Assembly: GCA_035524275.1 (NCBI GenBank)
Contig: DATKPC010000076.1
Span: 1-23,267 of the forward strand
DNA from: DATKPC01 sp035524275
GTDB lineage: Bacteria > Pseudomonadota > Gammaproteobacteria > Burkholderiales > Burkholderiaceae_F
DNA: 23,267 nt
Reading direction: 5' to 3'
The notes beneath the pieces are model-generated. The model did no database searches. It saw nothing but the letters and a program-made list of their open reading frames with translations, and had not been told where the DNA came from. The translations under genes were made by a program, and so were the position numbers. Of this stretch, positions 1 through 8,399 are shown piece by piece; the first letter of the stretch is position 1; each line of letters begins with the position of its first letter.

Positions 1-351
1 TTCTCGCCCGACGATCGACTCGTCGCGCTCGCGCTCGATGCGCAGGCGCACCGCTATCCGAGCCTGGACGATGCGCTGCGTCCCGAGGGAGCGACGCTCG
101 CCGTCGTGTCCCCGCCGCAACTCGCCGAGCTGCTTCGCCGCGAGGCCTTCAAGGTGCTGCCGCCGGACCAGGAGGTCCTTCGCCAGGCCGCGGAACACCA
201 ACTCGTGCCGCGCCTGGACGCGCTGGCGCGCGTGCCGCCCGCACGCGCGGTCGCGACGGGGACGCCGGATGCGGAGGGCTGGGTCGGCGTCGAGTGGGTC
301 CGCCTCGACGCGAGGCCGGTCGTGCGCGCCGCAGCGACCCCCGGAGCCTGA
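1..351 (+). CDS. yfaA: DUF2138 (YfaA/MagA-like) protein, C-terminal part
   Basis: The window opens inside this gene; 116 codons remain, ending in TGA at 349-351. The visible part is a moderately charged, soluble-looking tail (…LVALALDAQAHRYPSL…, …LLRREAFKVLPPDQEVL…) with no membrane segment. The identification rests mostly on position: the four genes that follow are DUF1175, alpha-2-macroglobulin, DUF2300 and DUF2135, the order of E. coli yfaA-yfaT-yfaS-yfaQ-yfaP, where the first gene encodes a DUF2138 protein. In Pseudomonas aeruginosa the corresponding mag gene products form an inner-membrane and periplasmic complex with the macroglobulin MagD. The next gene starts 5 bases after this stop, so they are almost certainly cotranscribed. 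The function of DUF2138 is unknown. Another family cannot be excluded from a fragment. Confidence 0.7.
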   Translation, partial: FSPDDRLVALALDAQAHRYPSLDDALRPEGATLAVVSPPQLAELLRREAFKVLPPDQEVLRQAAEHQLVPRLDALARVPPARAVATGTPDAEGWVGVEWVRLDARPVVRAAATPGA

Positions 352-356
352 TTCGC

Positions 357-1085
357 ATGTCGGCCACGGCATCCTGGCGAGGCGGCGCGGCACGGGCCGG
401 CGTCAACCGCGATCCGGCGTCGCCCGGCCGCGCGCGGCGCCGCCTGGTGTGGGCGGCCGCGCTGGGCGCTGCGTTGTTGCGCGCCGGCCGCGCGGCCGCC
501 CACCGCCCGCCGGCACGCCTCGACGCTCGCCTCGACGCCGAGCAGTCGCGTCGATTCCGCGACTGGATGACGCTGCTCGTCCATGCGCAGCTGCAGCACG
601 GCCCGACGCCGCGCTGGACGCACCGCGATTGCGCCGGCCTCGTCCGCTTCGTCGTGGCCGAAGCGCTGCGATCGCACGACATCGACTGGCGCCGCGCCAA
701 CGGGCTGCTCGGCAGCCGCGTGCCGCCGGACGTCGACCCGGACGCGGCGGCTCCGCTGCGCCGCGGATGGTGGCGCATCGACGGTACGCGCGACACGTTC
801 GTCGAGGCGCTCGAACTGGTCCAGTCCAACGCGCGCTACGTCGCGCGCGATCTCGCGCAAGCCGAGCCCGCCGATCTCCTCTTCTACGACCAGGGCGACG
901 ACCAGCACCTGATGGTCTGGATGGGGCATTACGTCGCCTACCACACCGGGCACGTCGAGGCCGGCGACAACGGGCTTCGCGCGCTGCGCCCCGGCGACCT
1001 CCTCGCCTGGAGCGACACGCGCTGGCGCCCGGTCGCCGACAACCCGAACTTCTCCGGCATCTATCGCCTCTCCTTTCTCGCATGA
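357..1085 (+). CDS. yfaT: DUF1175 protein (YfaT/MagC-like), NlpC/P60-like cysteine peptidase motifs
   Basis: A 242-aa exported protein, second gene of the yfa/mag-type operon. I chose the ATG at 357 rather than an upstream in-frame GTG at 294 because it follows the previous stop at 351 and has GGAG about 10 bases upstream. Residues 25-48 (RARRRLVWAAALGAALLRAG…) form a signal peptide with an arginine-rich start. The body contains D91-C92-A-G-L-V-R-F and later ADLLFY…DDQH184LMVWMG…H196TG. This order resembles the D-C-(S/A)-G-L nucleophile and GDLxFF…HVGIYxG histidine motifs of NlpC/P60 cysteine peptidases that cut peptidoglycan peptides. The family assignment follows from context and sequence; the peptidase idea is my inference. 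The stop overlaps the macroglobulin start (ATGA, 1082-1085). Confidence 0.82.
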   Translation: MSATASWRGGAARAGVNRDPASPGRARRRLVWAAALGAALLRAGRAAAHRPPARLDARLDAEQSRRFRDWMTLLVHAQLQHGPTPRWTHRDCAGLVRFVVAEALRSHDIDWRRANGLLGSRVPPDVDPDAAAPLRRGWWRIDGTRDTFVEALELVQSNARYVARDLAQAEPADLLFYDQGDDQHLMVWMGHYVAYHTGHVEAGDNGLRALRPGDLLAWSDTRWRPVADNPNFSGIYRLSFLA

Positions 1086-4000
1086 AGAATTCCGCGTTGG
1101 ACGACGTGCGGCGGCCGATGCGGCCGCGGCGAACCGCAGGATGGGCCCCGAGGCTGGTCGCGGTGCTCGCGCTGGTGGCCGCTGCCGGCGCCTGGGCCCA
1201 GGCGCCGGCGCCGGAGGACGAGGAGGCGGGCGACGCGCGCAGCGAGGCGCCTGCCGGCGCTTCGGCCGGTCCGCATGCCGCATTCGTCGGCGAGCCGTTC
1301 TTCGTGCTCACGGACGCGACCTTCGGCAGCGCCGAGGAGGCCAAGGTCCGTGTCGAGGTCAACGATCCGCACGCGCTGGACGCGGTCGGCGGCATCGACG
1401 TCCGCCTCTATCGCGTCGCGCAGCCGCTGCCGTTCCTGCAGCGGCAGAGGAACCTGCATCGCGTGCAGGTCGAGGCGCCGCACCGCGGCGAGGGGCTTGC
1501 CAACACGCTGACCCACCTGTGGGACAGCTGGGTCGTCAAGTCGCGCAGCGCATGGCAGAAGCTGTTCTCCGCCGACGCGCGCAGCGCCGTCGTCGACCGC
1601 GCGCCGGAGTTGAAGACGTCGCCCGACCTGCGCAAGCCCTCGGTCTACGAGGAGCCGCTGCAGTTCGACCCGATCCCCGGCCTCGCGCTCGCCGACCGCT
1701 TTCGCTACCCGCTGCAGGTGGCGCGGCCGATCGCGCTTCCGAAGGGCGTCGCGCTGGAGGGAAGCAGCAGCGGCTTCCTGCCGCAGGGTGCCGGCAACGT
1801 CTTCGTGCCCCTCGGCCGTCGCGCGCCGGGCCTCTATCTCGTCGAGGTGATCAGCGGCCAGCACCGCGCGACGACGCTGCTGTTCGTCTCCGACACGGTC
1901 GCGCTGACGAAGGTCGCGGCGGACCAGATGCTCGCCTGGGCGGCGCGGCGTGCCGACGGCCAGCCGGTGCCGCGGACGCGCGTCGTGTGGTCCGACGGCC
2001 TCGGCGTCCTCAAGAGCGGCGAAGCCGACGCGCAGGGCATCGTCCGGCTCGACCGCAAGGCGCCGGAGCAGACCTACCTTTTCGGCGAGGACCCCGCCGG
2101 CGGCGTCTTCATCTCCGAAAACTTCTACTACGACAGCGAGGTCTACACCGCGAAGGTCTACGCGGTCACGGATCGGCCCCTTTATCGCGCCGGCGACTGG
2201 GTCGAGATCAAGATGACCGGGCGCGATTTCCGCAGCGCGCGCGACTCGGCGCGCCTGCAGGACGCCGACGTCGCGCTCGCGGTCGTCGATCCCGCCGGCC
2301 AGGTCATCCACGCGCAGGCGATCCGCTTCAGCGGGGCGCACGGGGCCGACGCGCGGTTCGCGCTGCCGCCGAATGCCGCGGCGGGCGGCTACGAGATCCG
2401 GCTGGGGATGGGGGGTGACGTCTACACCACGGCGTTCCGGGTCGCCGACTTCCAGAAGCCGCACTTCGAAATCGACGTCGTCGCGGACAAGGCGGACTTC
2501 GTCAGCGGCGAAGCGGTCGGCGGCCGGCTGCAGCTCCACTATCCCGACGGCAAGCCGGTCGCCGGGGCGCGCGTCACGCTGACCGCGCGGTCGCAGAAGC
2601 TGGCGATGGTTGAAGGCGAGCTGGACTACACCGGGCAGTTCGCGCTGAAGCTGGCACAGGACGAATTGCGGACCGATGACAAGGGCGTTGCGCGATTCTC
2701 GCTTCCCGCGTCCGACGAGCCGAGCCGCTACGTTCTCACGGCCCTGGCGACCGACGGGGCGGCCTACCGCGTCAGGACGTCGAAGGAAATCCTCGTCGAG
2801 CGCGGCAGTGCGTCGTACCGGGTGGCGGCCGACCGGCAGTTCTCCGCGGCCGGCGAGGCGGTCCGATTCGCCGTGTCGGCGAGTCCGCGGACGACCACGG
2901 ACGCGGCGCCACCCGCCGACGGCGGGCGGCCCGCGCGCTGGGAGTGGGTGCGCCTGGAGGACCGGCAAAGGCAGGACGGGGCGATGCCGGCGGGCGACGT
3001 GCTGCCCCTCCAATTCCCACGCCCGGGGACCTACAGCGTGACGCTGCGTGACGGGCGGGGACGCATCGTCGGGCGCGCCAGCCATTGGGTGAGCGGCGAC
3101 GGGGTGAAGGCGCCCGCCGGCAGCATCGAGATCGTCGCCGACCGGGCAAGCTATCGCGCCGGTGACACGGCGGACCTGCTTCTGAGCTTTCCGGAGCCGG
3201 TCGATGTCGCGCTGGTGACGCTGGAGCGCGATCGCGTCGAGGCGACCGCCCTCCTGGGCCAGGAGGCGGACTGGGTCGCGAGCGAACGCATCGCCCCGAC
3301 GCAATGGCGGCTGCGCGTCGCGATTCGCGAGGCGATGAGTCCGAACATCACGGTATCGGTCGCCTACATGAAGCACGGCGACTACGTGTTCCAGAACCAG
3401 GGGCTGCGCGTCGAGCAGCCGCGGATCGATCTCGCTTATCGAACCGACAAGGCCGTCTATGCGCCGGGCGAAACCGTCCGCGTCGACGTGACGACGACGC
3501 TCGCCGGCAAGCCGGTGTCCGCCGACGTCGTCGTCGGGATCGTCGACGAAATGATCTACGTCCTGCAGCCGGAGATCGCGCCGCCGATCGAGGACTTCTT
3601 CTACTATCCCCGCCGCAACAACGTGCGGACCAGCGCCAGCCTGAGCTTCATCGGCTACGACCTCGCGACGAACCGGCTCGGCGCGCTGCCGAGCGCGCGG
3701 CAGGTCAACCCGCGCGCGGTGAAGGTGCTGGAGCGGCCGCGCCGCGAGAACGTCGACACCGCCTCCTGGCAGCCGCGCCTGGCGACCGATGCCGCGGGCC
3801 ATGCGAGCTTTGCTTTCACGATGCCGGATTCGCTGACGCGCTGGCGTATCACCGGCCGCGCGATCGATGCCAACGGGGTCGTCGGCCAGAAGCTCGCCTG
3901 GATCCGGTCGGACAAGCCGTTCTTCGCGAAATGGACCAGTCCCGCCTGGCAGCGCGAAGGCGACAAGGCGCAGGCGTCGATCGCGATCTTCAACCAGACC

Positions 4001-5863
4001 GGCGCGCCGGCGGCGCTCGAATGGGAAGCGGTCGGCGCGGGCGATTCGGGCCGCCACCCGGTGACCGTGCAGCCGGGCGCCAACTTCGTGTCGCTGCCGC
4101 TCGCCGCCGACAAGGCGGGCGGCGTCGAACTGGCGTTGGCGCTGCGGCAGGATGGACGCGTCGTCGACCGGCTGCAGGTTCCGGTGCGCCGCGAACCGGT
4201 GGCGTGGATGGCTCCGCGCCAGCTGGCGCTCGACCTGTCCTCGGGCAGCGCGGCGCTGAAGGTGCCGGCGGATGCGACGAACCTGCGCGTGTCGCTCGCC
4301 GCGGATCCGGCAGCCGGGGAATTCAATCGCTGGGTCGAGGACCTGATCGACTACCCCTACGGCTGCGTCGAGCAGACGGCAAGCCGGATGATTCCGCTGT
4401 CGATCGCGCTGCAGTCGCTGTCCGTGGCGCAGCAGCCGCTGGCAGCCGCGCTCGCGCAGCGCCTCGCGGCGGCGCGCCTGTCGCTGGCGCAGATGGCGGG
4501 GCCGCAGGCGCAGTTCGGCTGGTGGGGGCGCGGGATGCGCAACGATCCGTTCCTCACGATCTACGCGTACTACGCCGACTGGCGCGCGACGCAGGCGCTG
4601 CACATCGGGCTGCCGCCGGAAAACTGGCAGCGGCTGCTCGAGGTCTACGCGAAGGGTGCCGCGGAGCTTCCGGCCGTGCAGCGCGCGCTGGCGCTCGCCT
4701 GGATGCAGGAGATCGGCCTGCCCGTCGGTTCGATGGCGGCCGCGCTCGTCGACGCGCTGGTCGCCGAGGCGCCCTCGGCGGCGCAAGGCGACACGGGACG
4801 CCCGATCGGAGCGCCTGACAGCCTGGCGATGGTCGCTGCCGACGACCCGGTGACCCGCGACGTCGCCCTGCTGCTCGCGGCCTGGACGTCGAGCCAGGGG
4901 CGGCGCGACGTCGGGGCTGCGGCGCGCGCGGCCGCCGACGACGCCGCATCGCGCCTCGCGAAGGTCGACCTGCCGCTGGCGCAGGCGCTGCTGCTCGCGA
5001 CGCATCGTCGCGCCCCGGAGGGCGTCGCGAGCGTGCTCGCGCAGGTCGGCCCGGCCGCGCCGACGTTCGACCGTGCGCAGGCGCTGGCCTGGCTGCAGCG
5101 CGCCGGCGCCGGACAGGCGACCGCGACCGCCGCAGGCGGGGCCGCGGAGGCGACGCTGCGAGCGCCATGGCGGCGCGGGACCGGTGCCGCCGGCGCGGTC
5201 GCATGGGAATGGCCGGCCGGCGTCGCGGCGCCGGCGACGATCGAGCCGGCGCCGGGCAAGGCGGCGTGGGCCTTCGTCCGCTTCGACAGCCGCGAACCGC
5301 AGGCGCCGGCGCTCGCGGCGCAGCTGCAGCGCCGCCTCTGGCACGTCGTTCCGGCGGCCGCGCCAGCCGCGTCCACGCCGCCGGACGCCGGGCCCGCCGC
5401 TGACGCGAACGCGACAGAAGGCGGCCGGAAGAACGACGCCGCCAAGGACAGGGAGCATGTCCGTGTCGCGCTCGAGCCCGTCCGGCCGGGGACCGCGCTG
5501 GACGCCGACGCGTTGTATCTCGACGAGCTCGACGTGCGGGCCGACAAGGACCTGCGCTGGGCGATCGTCGAGGCGGCCCTGCCGCCGGGCGCTGCCGTCG
5601 AGACCGGGACCTGGGGCATCGATGTCGTCGACGCGGGCAAGGCGCAACCGCTCGAGCGGGCGCAGGACGAGCCGACCGCGCAGGGCTACGCGGTCCCGTT
5701 CGATTCGCTCGCGCCCGGTGCGCCGGTCACCGTGCGGCATCTGGTCCGCTTTTCGCAACGCGGCGTCTTCAAGCTGCCGCCGGCGCGCCTTTATCGGATG
5801 TACCAGCCGCAGGCGAAGGCGTTCGAAGGCAGCGGCGGGTGGGCGACGGTCGAGGTGAAGTGA
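1082..5863 (+). CDS. yfaS: Bacterial alpha-2-macroglobulin, YfaS/MagD type, with CVEQ thioester
   Basis: A 1593-aa periplasmic protein, close to the usual ~1500-1550 aa of YfaS/MagD. Such proteins trap proteases by a large conformational change after bait cleavage. The ATG at 1082 overlaps the upstream stop; an in-frame ATG at 1118 is an alternative. A signal peptide (APRLVAVLALVAAAGAWA) ends near residue 39 with an AWA|QA site and no lipobox. Macroglobulin repeats follow, including the typical DRPLYRAGDWVEI at about 364-376. The alpha-2-macroglobulin core (WQPRLATDAAGHASF…, RWRITGRA) lies near 895-930. The thioester motif GCVEQ has C1095, E1097 and Q1098. An Ala/Pro/Asp-rich, probably disordered linker lies at about 1424-1458 before the last domain. 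As I recall, many YfaS-type proteins lack the thioester, so its presence is notable. The next gene starts six bases downstream. Confidence 0.95.
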   Translation: MKNSALDDVRRPMRPRRTAGWAPRLVAVLALVAAAGAWAQAPAPEDEEAGDARSEAPAGASAGPHAAFVGEPFFVLTDATFGSAEEAKVRVEVNDPHALDAVGGIDVRLYRVAQPLPFLQRQRNLHRVQVEAPHRGEGLANTLTHLWDSWVVKSRSAWQKLFSADARSAVVDRAPELKTSPDLRKPSVYEEPLQFDPIPGLALADRFRYPLQVARPIALPKGVALEGSSSGFLPQGAGNVFVPLGRRAPGLYLVEVISGQHRATTLLFVSDTVALTKVAADQMLAWAARRADGQPVPRTRVVWSDGLGVLKSGEADAQGIVRLDRKAPEQTYLFGEDPAGGVFISENFYYDSEVYTAKVYAVTDRPLYRAGDWVEIKMTGRDFRSARDSARLQDADVALAVVDPAGQVIHAQAIRFSGAHGADARFALPPNAAAGGYEIRLGMGGDVYTTAFRVADFQKPHFEIDVVADKADFVSGEAVGGRLQLHYPDGKPVAGARVTLTARSQKLAMVEGELDYTGQFALKLAQDELRTDDKGVARFSLPASDEPSRYVLTALATDGAAYRVRTSKEILVERGSASYRVAADRQFSAAGEAVRFAVSASPRTTTDAAPPADGGRPARWEWVRLEDRQRQDGAMPAGDVLPLQFPRPGTYSVTLRDGRGRIVGRASHWVSGDGVKAPAGSIEIVADRASYRAGDTADLLLSFPEPVDVALVTLERDRVEATALLGQEADWVASERIAPTQWRLRVAIREAMSPNITVSVAYMKHGDYVFQNQGLRVEQPRIDLAYRTDKAVYAPGETVRVDVTTTLAGKPVSADVVVGIVDEMIYVLQPEIAPPIEDFFYYPRRNNVRTSASLSFIGYDLATNRLGALPSARQVNPRAVKVLERPRRENVDTASWQPRLATDAAGHASFAFTMPDSLTRWRITGRAIDANGVVGQKLAWIRSDKPFFAKWTSPAWQREGDKAQASIAIFNQTGAPAALEWEAVGAGDSGRHPVTVQPGANFVSLPLAADKAGGVELALALRQDGRVVDRLQVPVRREPVAWMAPRQLALDLSSGSAALKVPADATNLRVSLAADPAAGEFNRWVEDLIDYPYGCVEQTASRMIPLSIALQSLSVAQQPLAAALAQRLAAARLSLAQMAGPQAQFGWWGRGMRNDPFLTIYAYYADWRATQALHIGLPPENWQRLLEVYAKGAAELPAVQRALALAWMQEIGLPVGSMAAALVDALVAEAPSAAQGDTGRPIGAPDSLAMVAADDPVTRDVALLLAAWTSSQGRRDVGAAARAAADDAASRLAKVDLPLAQALLLATHRRAPEGVASVLAQVGPAAPTFDRAQALAWLQRAGAGQATATAAGGAAEATLRAPWRRGTGAAGAVAWEWPAGVAAPATIEPAPGKAAWAFVRFDSREPQAPALAAQLQRRLWHVVPAAAPAASTPPDAGPAADANATEGGRKNDAAKDREHVRVALEPVRPGTALDADALYLDELDVRADKDLRWAIVEAALPPGAAVETGTWGIDVVDAGKAQPLERAQDEPTAQGYAVPFDSLAPGAPVTVRHLVRFSQRGVFKLPPARLYRMYQPQAKAFEGSGGWATVEVK

Positions 5864-5868
5864 GCGCG

Positions 5869-7587
5869 ATGCGACGCACCTCGGCCGCGTGGCGAGCCGT
5901 CGCCGGGCTGGCGGTCGCGCCGGCGCTCTGCCTGGCGTTCGGCGCGTCGCACGCTGCGACGCCGGCGACCCGCGCCGCGTGGCTCGACGGCGAGCGGGTC
6001 GTCGTCGTCGACCGCAACGGCGTCGTGCCGCCGGCAGCCAGCCTCGCGACGCCGCTCGGCAGCGTCTGGAAACTCTTCGTCTACAGCTACCTGCAGGCAC
6101 GCGGCGCGCGCGAGCCCGCGTACCGCTGCGAAGCGCGCCAGCGTCAGGCCGACGACGACTACTGCTGCGATGCCGGAGGCAGCGTCGAGCGCGACGAGGC
6201 CCTGGCCCGTTCGTGCGGCCCCTATTTCGATCCCGCCCGGGTCGGGATCGCGGCGCCGGAGTGGTCCCGCTACTGGGGCGGACGCGGCGCGCCGGCCTGG
6301 CTGGCGCGCCGCGACCTGATGCGACCGGACACCGAGGTGCCCGTCGTCGAGCTGCTGCAGGCGTTGCGAGCGATCGCTCCGGAGGAGCGGCTCGCGGCCC
6401 GGCGCGCGTTGCTGCCGCTGTCGGTGCGCGATGACGCGGTCCTCGCCGCGTTGGGCAGCGGGCCGCGATTCAAGACGTGGTCGTGGCACCGCGGCGGCGA
6501 GCGGGTCGGCGGCGCTGCCGGCTGGCGTGCCGACGGCTCGCCGTTCTGGCTTTCGTCGGCCGGCACGAGCCGCGTCGTGTTGAACGCGCAGGCGGCGTGG
6601 CTCGCGGCGCAGTGGGCGCGGCCGGTCGGTCGCGCGGCCGCGGCAGCCCCGGTGCCGGCCGTCGACGCGGCAGTGGCCGGCGCGCAGCCCTGCGTCGTCG
6701 TGCGATTCTTCAGCCGCTACCCGATTGTCGCGGTGGGGCGCGCGGACGGTGCGCCGGCGGCGGCCGGGCCGCTGCAAGGACGATACGTGGTGGCGTTCAC
6801 GTCGGGCACGCGGCTGCCGATCGATGCCGGCGCGCAGATGACGCTGCGGCACGGCGCGGACGACGGTCGTCCGCGGATCGACGGGCGGTTCGCGCTCGAC
6901 GACTATGTCGCGCGCGTCGTCGATCGCGAGGGCCGCGCGGTCGAGACCGGAGCGGCGCGCGCGCTCGCGGTCGCGGCGCGCACCTACGTGCTGCAGAACG
7001 CTGCACAGGTCGACGGCTGCCTCGTCATCGACGACGACAGTCGCACGCAGCGGGTCAGTCCGAATCCGCCGGACGCGGCGGCGCGCGAGGCCGCCGCGTT
7101 CACCCAGGACCTCGTCGTCTCCGGCGTCGCGGTGCGCTACCACCGCGACCGCGAGGCGCCCGGCGTGCTGTCGTGGAGCACCGCGGTGGCGGCCGGGCGC
7201 CGCGGCGAAGGCTTCGAGGGCATCCTGCGCGCAGCCTATCCGGGCGGCACGCTGGCGGGGGCCGACACGCTCGCCGGTTCCGGCGACTGCACGCCGCTGC
7301 CGCAGGCGCAGGCCTGGCTCGCGGAACGCCGCCGCCGCTGGCGCGAGGTGCTGGACGCTCAACCCGGCTACGAGGCGCCCGGCGAAGGCCTGCGCATCTG
7401 CCGGCTGGCGATGGGCGTACCGACCTCCGACCAGCGGCGCATGCTGATCCGCGTGCGCGAGTGGACGAGCCGTGAAGGGCGCGTCACGCTGATCCACGAA
7501 TACCTGCACCTCGCGTTCCGCGACCATCCGAACGGCCGCGACGAGGACTTCATCGAACAGCTCGCGCAGAGGCTCGCCGACTCATGA
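5869..7587 (+). CDS. yfaQ: DUF2300 protein (YfaQ/MagE-like) with transpeptidase-like, SpoIID-like and HEXXH motifs
   Basis: A 572-aa secreted protein; signal peptide residues 1-29 (VAGLAVAPALCLAFGASHA). I prefer the ATG at 5869 over a GTG at 5860 because GAGGTGA lies at a suitable distance (5852-5858). The N-terminal half carries S65-V-W-K68 after ATPLG, then R-S115-C-G-PYF, then F-K202-T-W. This order recalls the SxxK, SxN/SC and KTG boxes of penicillin-binding transpeptidases. The middle, about 341-450, resembles SpoIID lytic transglycosylases: LDDYVARVV-D-R-E354, then ALAVAARTYVL, and later GFEGILRAAYPGG. E354 sits where SpoIID has its catalytic Glu. The C-terminus has H543-E-Y-L-H547, a zinc-peptidase-like HExxH. 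Family membership is secure from context; enzymatic roles are inference. It overlaps the next gene by ATGA. Confidence 0.87.
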   Translation: MRRTSAAWRAVAGLAVAPALCLAFGASHAATPATRAAWLDGERVVVVDRNGVVPPAASLATPLGSVWKLFVYSYLQARGAREPAYRCEARQRQADDDYCCDAGGSVERDEALARSCGPYFDPARVGIAAPEWSRYWGGRGAPAWLARRDLMRPDTEVPVVELLQALRAIAPEERLAARRALLPLSVRDDAVLAALGSGPRFKTWSWHRGGERVGGAAGWRADGSPFWLSSAGTSRVVLNAQAAWLAAQWARPVGRAAAAAPVPAVDAAVAGAQPCVVVRFFSRYPIVAVGRADGAPAAAGPLQGRYVVAFTSGTRLPIDAGAQMTLRHGADDGRPRIDGRFALDDYVARVVDREGRAVETGAARALAVAARTYVLQNAAQVDGCLVIDDDSRTQRVSPNPPDAAAREAAAFTQDLVVSGVAVRYHRDREAPGVLSWSTAVAAGRRGEGFEGILRAAYPGGTLAGADTLAGSGDCTPLPQAQAWLAERRRRWREVLDAQPGYEAPGEGLRICRLAMGVPTSDQRRMLIRVREWTSREGRVTLIHEYLHLAFRDHPNGRDEDFIEQLAQRLADS

Positions 7588-8378
7588 CCGCATCGCCCCT
7601 TTCGTTTCCGGCCCGCGCGCTCGCCGCCGCGCTGGCGATCGCGGCCGTCACGTGTGCGCCGGCCCAGGTCGTCGTCGACACGCCGCAGGGCGGCTGGCGC
7701 CATGCGCCGCCGCGGCAGGACGATTTCGTCCAGGAAGTCCACTATCCGGCGTCGAGCGTCAACGTCAACGCGAACTCGGCGGCGGCGCAGATACGCGGCC
7801 GCATCGCCCAGGCGCCGAAGAACGCCGCCGACGGCGCGCGCACGCCGGGGCGCCTTGTCGTCGACGGCATCGCGATGCCGCTGTCCCTTGCTGACGACGG
7901 CAGCTTCGCCCGTCCGTGGTCGTTCGGCAGCGGCAGCCACGGCCTCGTCGTGATCGCGCCGAACGGCGACGCGAAGCGCCGCCAGTTCTTCGAGGGACAG
8001 GGCGACCGCGTTCCGGTGCGCCTGCGTGTCGTCCTCACGTGGGACAGCGACGGCACCGACCTCGACCTGCACGTCGTCTCGCCCGACGGCGAGCACGTCT
8101 GGTACGGCGACCGGGTCGGCGCCAACGGCGGCGCGCTCGACGTCGACGTGACGACCGGCTTCGGGCCGGAGATCTACGCGACGCCCAGTCCGCTGCCCGG
8201 CGTCTACCACGTGTTCGTCAACTACTACGGCGCCGGCGAGCGCCGCGACCTGGTGACGACGGCGCAGGTCGCGATCGTCCAGGACGAGGGGACGCTGCGC
8301 GAGAAGCAGCAGGTGTTCCGCATCCCGATGCGCAAGCCGGGCGAACTCACGCTCGTGCGGTCGTTCGTCGTGCCCTGA
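7584..8378 (+). CDS. yfaP: DUF2135 protein (YfaP/MagF-like)
   Basis: A 264-aa periplasmic protein and last gene of the operon. The ATG at 7584 overlaps the preceding stop (ATGA, 7584-7587), indicating translational coupling. Residues 1-28 form a signal peptide (ALAAALAIAAVTCAPAQ). A cysteine at 24 is not in a good lipobox. Residues about 55-135 look like an Ig-like beta domain (RGRIAQAP…LVVDGIAMPLSL). The DUF2135 core runs from about 145 to 220, with LTWDSDGTDLDLHV (W153, D154, D159, D161), SPDGEHVWYGD and a PGVYHVFVNYYG strand. The acidic cluster could bind a metal, but this is a guess. The length matches E. coli YfaP. In Pseudomonas the equivalent MagF was reported in a complex with the macroglobulin MagD. 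No gene follows on this strand before the convergent SDR gene. Confidence 0.92.
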   Translation: MTASPLSFPARALAAALAIAAVTCAPAQVVVDTPQGGWRHAPPRQDDFVQEVHYPASSVNVNANSAAAQIRGRIAQAPKNAADGARTPGRLVVDGIAMPLSLADDGSFARPWSFGSGSHGLVVIAPNGDAKRRQFFEGQGDRVPVRLRVVLTWDSDGTDLDLHVVSPDGEHVWYGDRVGANGGALDVDVTTGFGPEIYATPSPLPGVYHVFVNYYGAGERRDLVTTAQVAIVQDEGTLREKQQVFRIPMRKPGELTLVRSFVVP

Positions 8379-8384
8379 CGCGCC

Positions 8385-8398
8385 GGCGCCCGGGCGCC
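8385..8398. terminator. GC palindrome between convergent genes, possible weak terminator
   Basis: A perfect 14-bp palindrome, GGCGCCCGGGCGCC, fills the 21-bp gap between the end of the DUF2135 gene and the end of the convergent SDR gene. It could fold on either transcript. There is no T-tract on either strand and no room for a proper loop without breaking central pairs, so a Rho-independent role is doubtful. Confidence 0.3.
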
Positions 8399-8399
8399 G

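Noticed and set aside
38..1081. Upstream extension of the macroglobulin frame by 348 codons
   Set aside because: The extension is out-of-frame translation of the DUF2138 and DUF1175 genes; the signal peptide begins after 1082.
1061..6100. A 1679-codon open frame on the minus strand opposite the macroglobulin
   Set aside because: It is arginine/histidine-rich low-complexity translation, a normal shadow of high-GC codon bias; the + strand encodes a recognisable family.
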